A DNA stretch of 7,707 nt from Spirochaetales bacterium. GTDB lineage: Bacteria > Spirochaetota > Spirochaetia > SZUA-6 > DRHE01. A model generated the notes under the pieces. That model was not told the origin of the DNA and made no database searches. It saw only the letters and a list, made by a program, of their open reading frames with translations. The translations under genes and the position numbers were made by a program. Positions 6,298 through 7,707 of this stretch are shown piece by piece (the first letter of the stretch is position 1; every line of letters starts with the position of its first letter). The stretch covers positions 1-7,707 of the forward strand of contig JAFGFV010000495.1 in assembly GCA_016930895.1 (NCBI GenBank), in the 5' to 3' direction.

Positions 6298-6326
6298 TTG
6301 ACAGCTCGGAGAAATCGGCTTAAAGT
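6298..6326 (+). promoter_or_regulatory. Predicted promoter for the sugar-binding protein gene
   Basis: A perfect TTGACA (6298-6303), a 17-bp spacer and TAAAGT (6321-6326, 4 of 6) point toward the binding-protein gene, with a leader of about 60 nt. The -35 overlaps CGCTTG (6295-6300), which is inverted relative to CAAGCG (6265-6270). A perfect palindrome TCTCGAGA (6282-6289) lies just upstream. Either could be a site for the adjacent ROK regulator, but this is untested inference. Confidence 0.6.
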
Positions 6327-6393
6327 GGACAAAAAGGCGTTACCCAGACCGACTGGTGTGGTTGACGCGCTCTCAAGTCACAAGGAGGAACTC

Positions 6394-7632
6394 ATGGCCA
6401 GAAAGAGCGTTCTCGCGATCGCGATTCTCCTCCTGGCTGCCGCCCTTTCGTTCGCCGGCGGCGCCCAGGAGGCGGAAGCGGGCGCCCGCCTGCAGTTTGC
6501 CAGCTGGATGGTGGCGGAGGAGTCCGGAGGCGAGGTCTGGCTCCCGGAGCGCATCGCGTATTGGGAGACCCAGCATCCCGGCGTCAAGGTCGAAATCGTC
6601 CCGCTCGCCTGGGAGGACACCCCGAACAAGGTAACCCTCCAGATCCAAGGCAGGAACGCGCCGGACGTGTTCACGATCGAGAGCCTCTGGCTCGGCAAGT
6701 TCGCTAAGATGCCCGGGGCAGTGGTGGATCTGAACTCCTACATGGACTCCGCCTTTACCTCCCAGCTGGTGCCGGCCTACAAGGGCGGCGAGATGGACGG
6801 CAAGATGGCCGGTTTGGTCTGGAACCCCAATCCCTGGGTGCTGGTCTACAACAAGGCCCTTGCTGCCAAGGCCGGCGTGAGCGGGAGCCCCAAGGACCCG
6901 GCCGACTTCCTGAGGCAGGCGCAGGCGATTCATGCCGCGACCGCAGAGTACGGTGCCGGGCTCATGCTGGGCATCGACGAGTACTCCGCCGACACCCTTC
7001 ATATCCTGCTGTGGCCCAACGGCGGCGACATGCTCGACGCCTCTCTGGAGCCCGCGGTCACCTCTCCCGGGACCGTGCGGACCGTCCGGCTGATCAAGGA
7101 CATGGTGGACGCGGGAGTCGTCCCCTTCGGCGAGGCCGTCCGGGACCTGCGGACCCTGTTTTCAACCGGCCGGGTCGCCTACATCTTCGAGGGGCCCTGG
7201 ATCGCCGGTGTGCTGGACGGCCAGGGCATGAGCCGCGAGGACTGGACCGTGGCCCCGTGGCCGGGAGACGTGCAGCCGGCCTCGCACATCCTGTGCCTGG
7301 CGGAGCAGTCCCAGAACAAGGAGCTGGCCTGGGAGCTGATCAAGTTCATCGTCACCGACGAAACCACGACCCTGGAGTACTTCAAGAGGACGGGGCTCAT
7401 GCCGCTGGTCAAGAGCCAGTACCAGAATCCGGCCTACGACAGCCACTATGCCAAGACCTTCCTGACCCAGATGTCCGCGCTGCGCAATCCCAACGTCTGG
7501 GCCTCCCAGAAGAAGTTCGAGCTGGAGATCGCCTTCATGGAAGAGCTGCAGAAGGTCCTGCTGGGAGAGGGCGGCGTGGAAGCGACCATGCGCCAGCTGA
7601 GCGAGCGGATGGCCAGGACCCTGGCCGAGTAA
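6394..7632 (+). CDS. Family 1 extracellular sugar-binding protein of an ABC transporter
   Basis: The 412-aa product is a periplasmic solute-binding protein of the MalE/UgpB type (CUT1 sugar importers). The signal peptide is MARK plus a hydrophobic core to about residue 20, with likely cleavage after A21 (LSFA|GGAQEAEA). There is no lipobox cysteine, so it should be a soluble periplasmic protein. The mature part starts LQFASWMV (33-40) and has YWETQHPGVKVEIVPLAW (56-73), APDVFTIESLWLGKFAKM (89-106), VYNKALAAKAG (151-161) and the family signature LFSTGRVAYIFEGPW (255-269). The C-terminal lobe includes AWELIKFIVTDETTTLEYFKRTGLMPL (312-338). ATG 6394 is chosen because AAGGAGG (6382-6388) lies 5 nt upstream and the signal peptide begins there. 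Permease genes are expected downstream but the window ends 75 nt after the stop. The ligand is unknown; an oligosaccharide or glycoside fits the family. The last codons and stop lie inside the first unit of a 20-bp repeat. Confidence 0.92.
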   Translation: MARKSVLAIAILLLAAALSFAGGAQEAEAGARLQFASWMVAEESGGEVWLPERIAYWETQHPGVKVEIVPLAWEDTPNKVTLQIQGRNAPDVFTIESLWLGKFAKMPGAVVDLNSYMDSAFTSQLVPAYKGGEMDGKMAGLVWNPNPWVLVYNKALAAKAGVSGSPKDPADFLRQAQAIHAATAEYGAGLMLGIDEYSADTLHILLWPNGGDMLDASLEPAVTSPGTVRTVRLIKDMVDAGVVPFGEAVRDLRTLFSTGRVAYIFEGPWIAGVLDGQGMSREDWTVAPWPGDVQPASHILCLAEQSQNKELAWELIKFIVTDETTTLEYFKRTGLMPLVKSQYQNPAYDSHYAKTFLTQMSALRNPNVWASQKKFELEIAFMEELQKVLLGEGGVEATMRQLSERMARTLAE

Positions 7633-7707
7633 GAACTCGGCTGGCCGAGTAAGAACTCGGCTGGCCGAGTAAGAACTCGGCTGGCCGAGTAAGAACTCGG
7701 CTGGCCG
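7621..7707. repeat. Tandem array of a 20-bp hairpin-forming unit
   Basis: CTGGCCGAGTAAGAACTCGG is repeated four times perfectly (7621-7640, 7641-7660, 7661-7680, 7681-7700) plus 7 bases of a fifth, and runs to the window edge. Each unit contains the inverted repeat CCGAGT-AAGA-ACTCGG, a 6-bp stem with a 4-nt loop. The stem extends to 7 bp, and with two G-U pairs to 10 bp, using the next unit's first bases. The first unit encodes the last three residues of the binding protein (L-A-E) and its TAA stop (7630-7632). There is no T-run, so it is not a standard terminator. An assembly artefact at a contig end is a real alternative. Confidence 0.85.

Noticed and set aside
6362..6367. Second -35-like TTGACG closer to the binding-protein gene
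   Set aside because: A -10 at the right distance would fall on the ribosome-binding site and start codon. The TTGACA at 6298 is a better fit.
6190..6393. N-terminal extension of the sugar-binding protein to a GTG at 6190
   Set aside because: It would place the predicted promoters inside the coding region and bury the signal peptide. ATG 6394 has a strong ribosome-binding site and starts directly with the signal peptide.
7621..7707. Standard rho-independent terminator
   Set aside because: The hairpins are clear but no T-run follows any of them, and the unit is repeated in tandem rather than ending in a U-tract.

Overview
The window is about 7.7 kb of high-GC bacterial DNA, very roughly two thirds GC by eye. 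It carries one truncated gene and five complete genes. The best taxonomic clue is the substrate-binding protein: its signal peptide ends in ...LSFAGGAQEAEAG, a cysteine-free 'GGAQE'-type start of the mature protein that is common in spirochaete ABC transporter binding proteins. I therefore favour a high-GC spirochaete (Spirochaetales-like), with moderate confidence and no database check. The window starts inside a gene and ends inside a perfect tandem repeat, which is how metagenomic or draft contigs often end.

Left part (1-2409). The first gene (2-787, +) is the 3' end of an unrecognised protein anchored in the membrane by a single C-terminal helix. A 181-bp gap follows. It contains a GC-rich repeat and then an abruptly AT-rich promoter with three CAACATAAT-like boxes. 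This drives a stand-alone P-loop ATPase (969-2339, +) of the archaeal ATPase/DUF234 type, with a PD-(D/E)xK-like C-terminus. The same 17-nt sequence occurs on both sides of the ATPase gene (831-847 and 2369-2385), so it may be an inserted cassette. It has no visible link to the sugar genes.

Right part (2410-7707). Four genes look like a sugar-uptake and catabolism cluster: an FGGY carbohydrate kinase similar to xylulokinase (-), a PIG-L/LmbE-type N-deacetylase (+), a ROK-family winged-helix regulator (-) and a family 1 sugar-binding protein (+). The kinase and deacetylase diverge from a 174- to 180-bp intergenic region holding three perfect 14-bp repeats. The deacetylase and regulator converge. 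The regulator and binding protein diverge from a 230-bp region with a recognisable promoter for each and a palindrome over the predicted regulator start site.

The simplest working model is as follows. The binding protein collects a sugar in the periplasm, and permeases probably encoded beyond the right edge import it. The deacetylase removes an N-acetyl group, the FGGY kinase phosphorylates a resulting sugar or polyol, and the ROK protein represses the locus until the sugar is present. The families are clear from sequence; the substrate and the order of steps are inference.

The most unusual structure is at the right end. A perfect 20-bp unit is repeated more than four times, each unit forms a hairpin, and the first unit contains the stop codon of the binding-protein gene.
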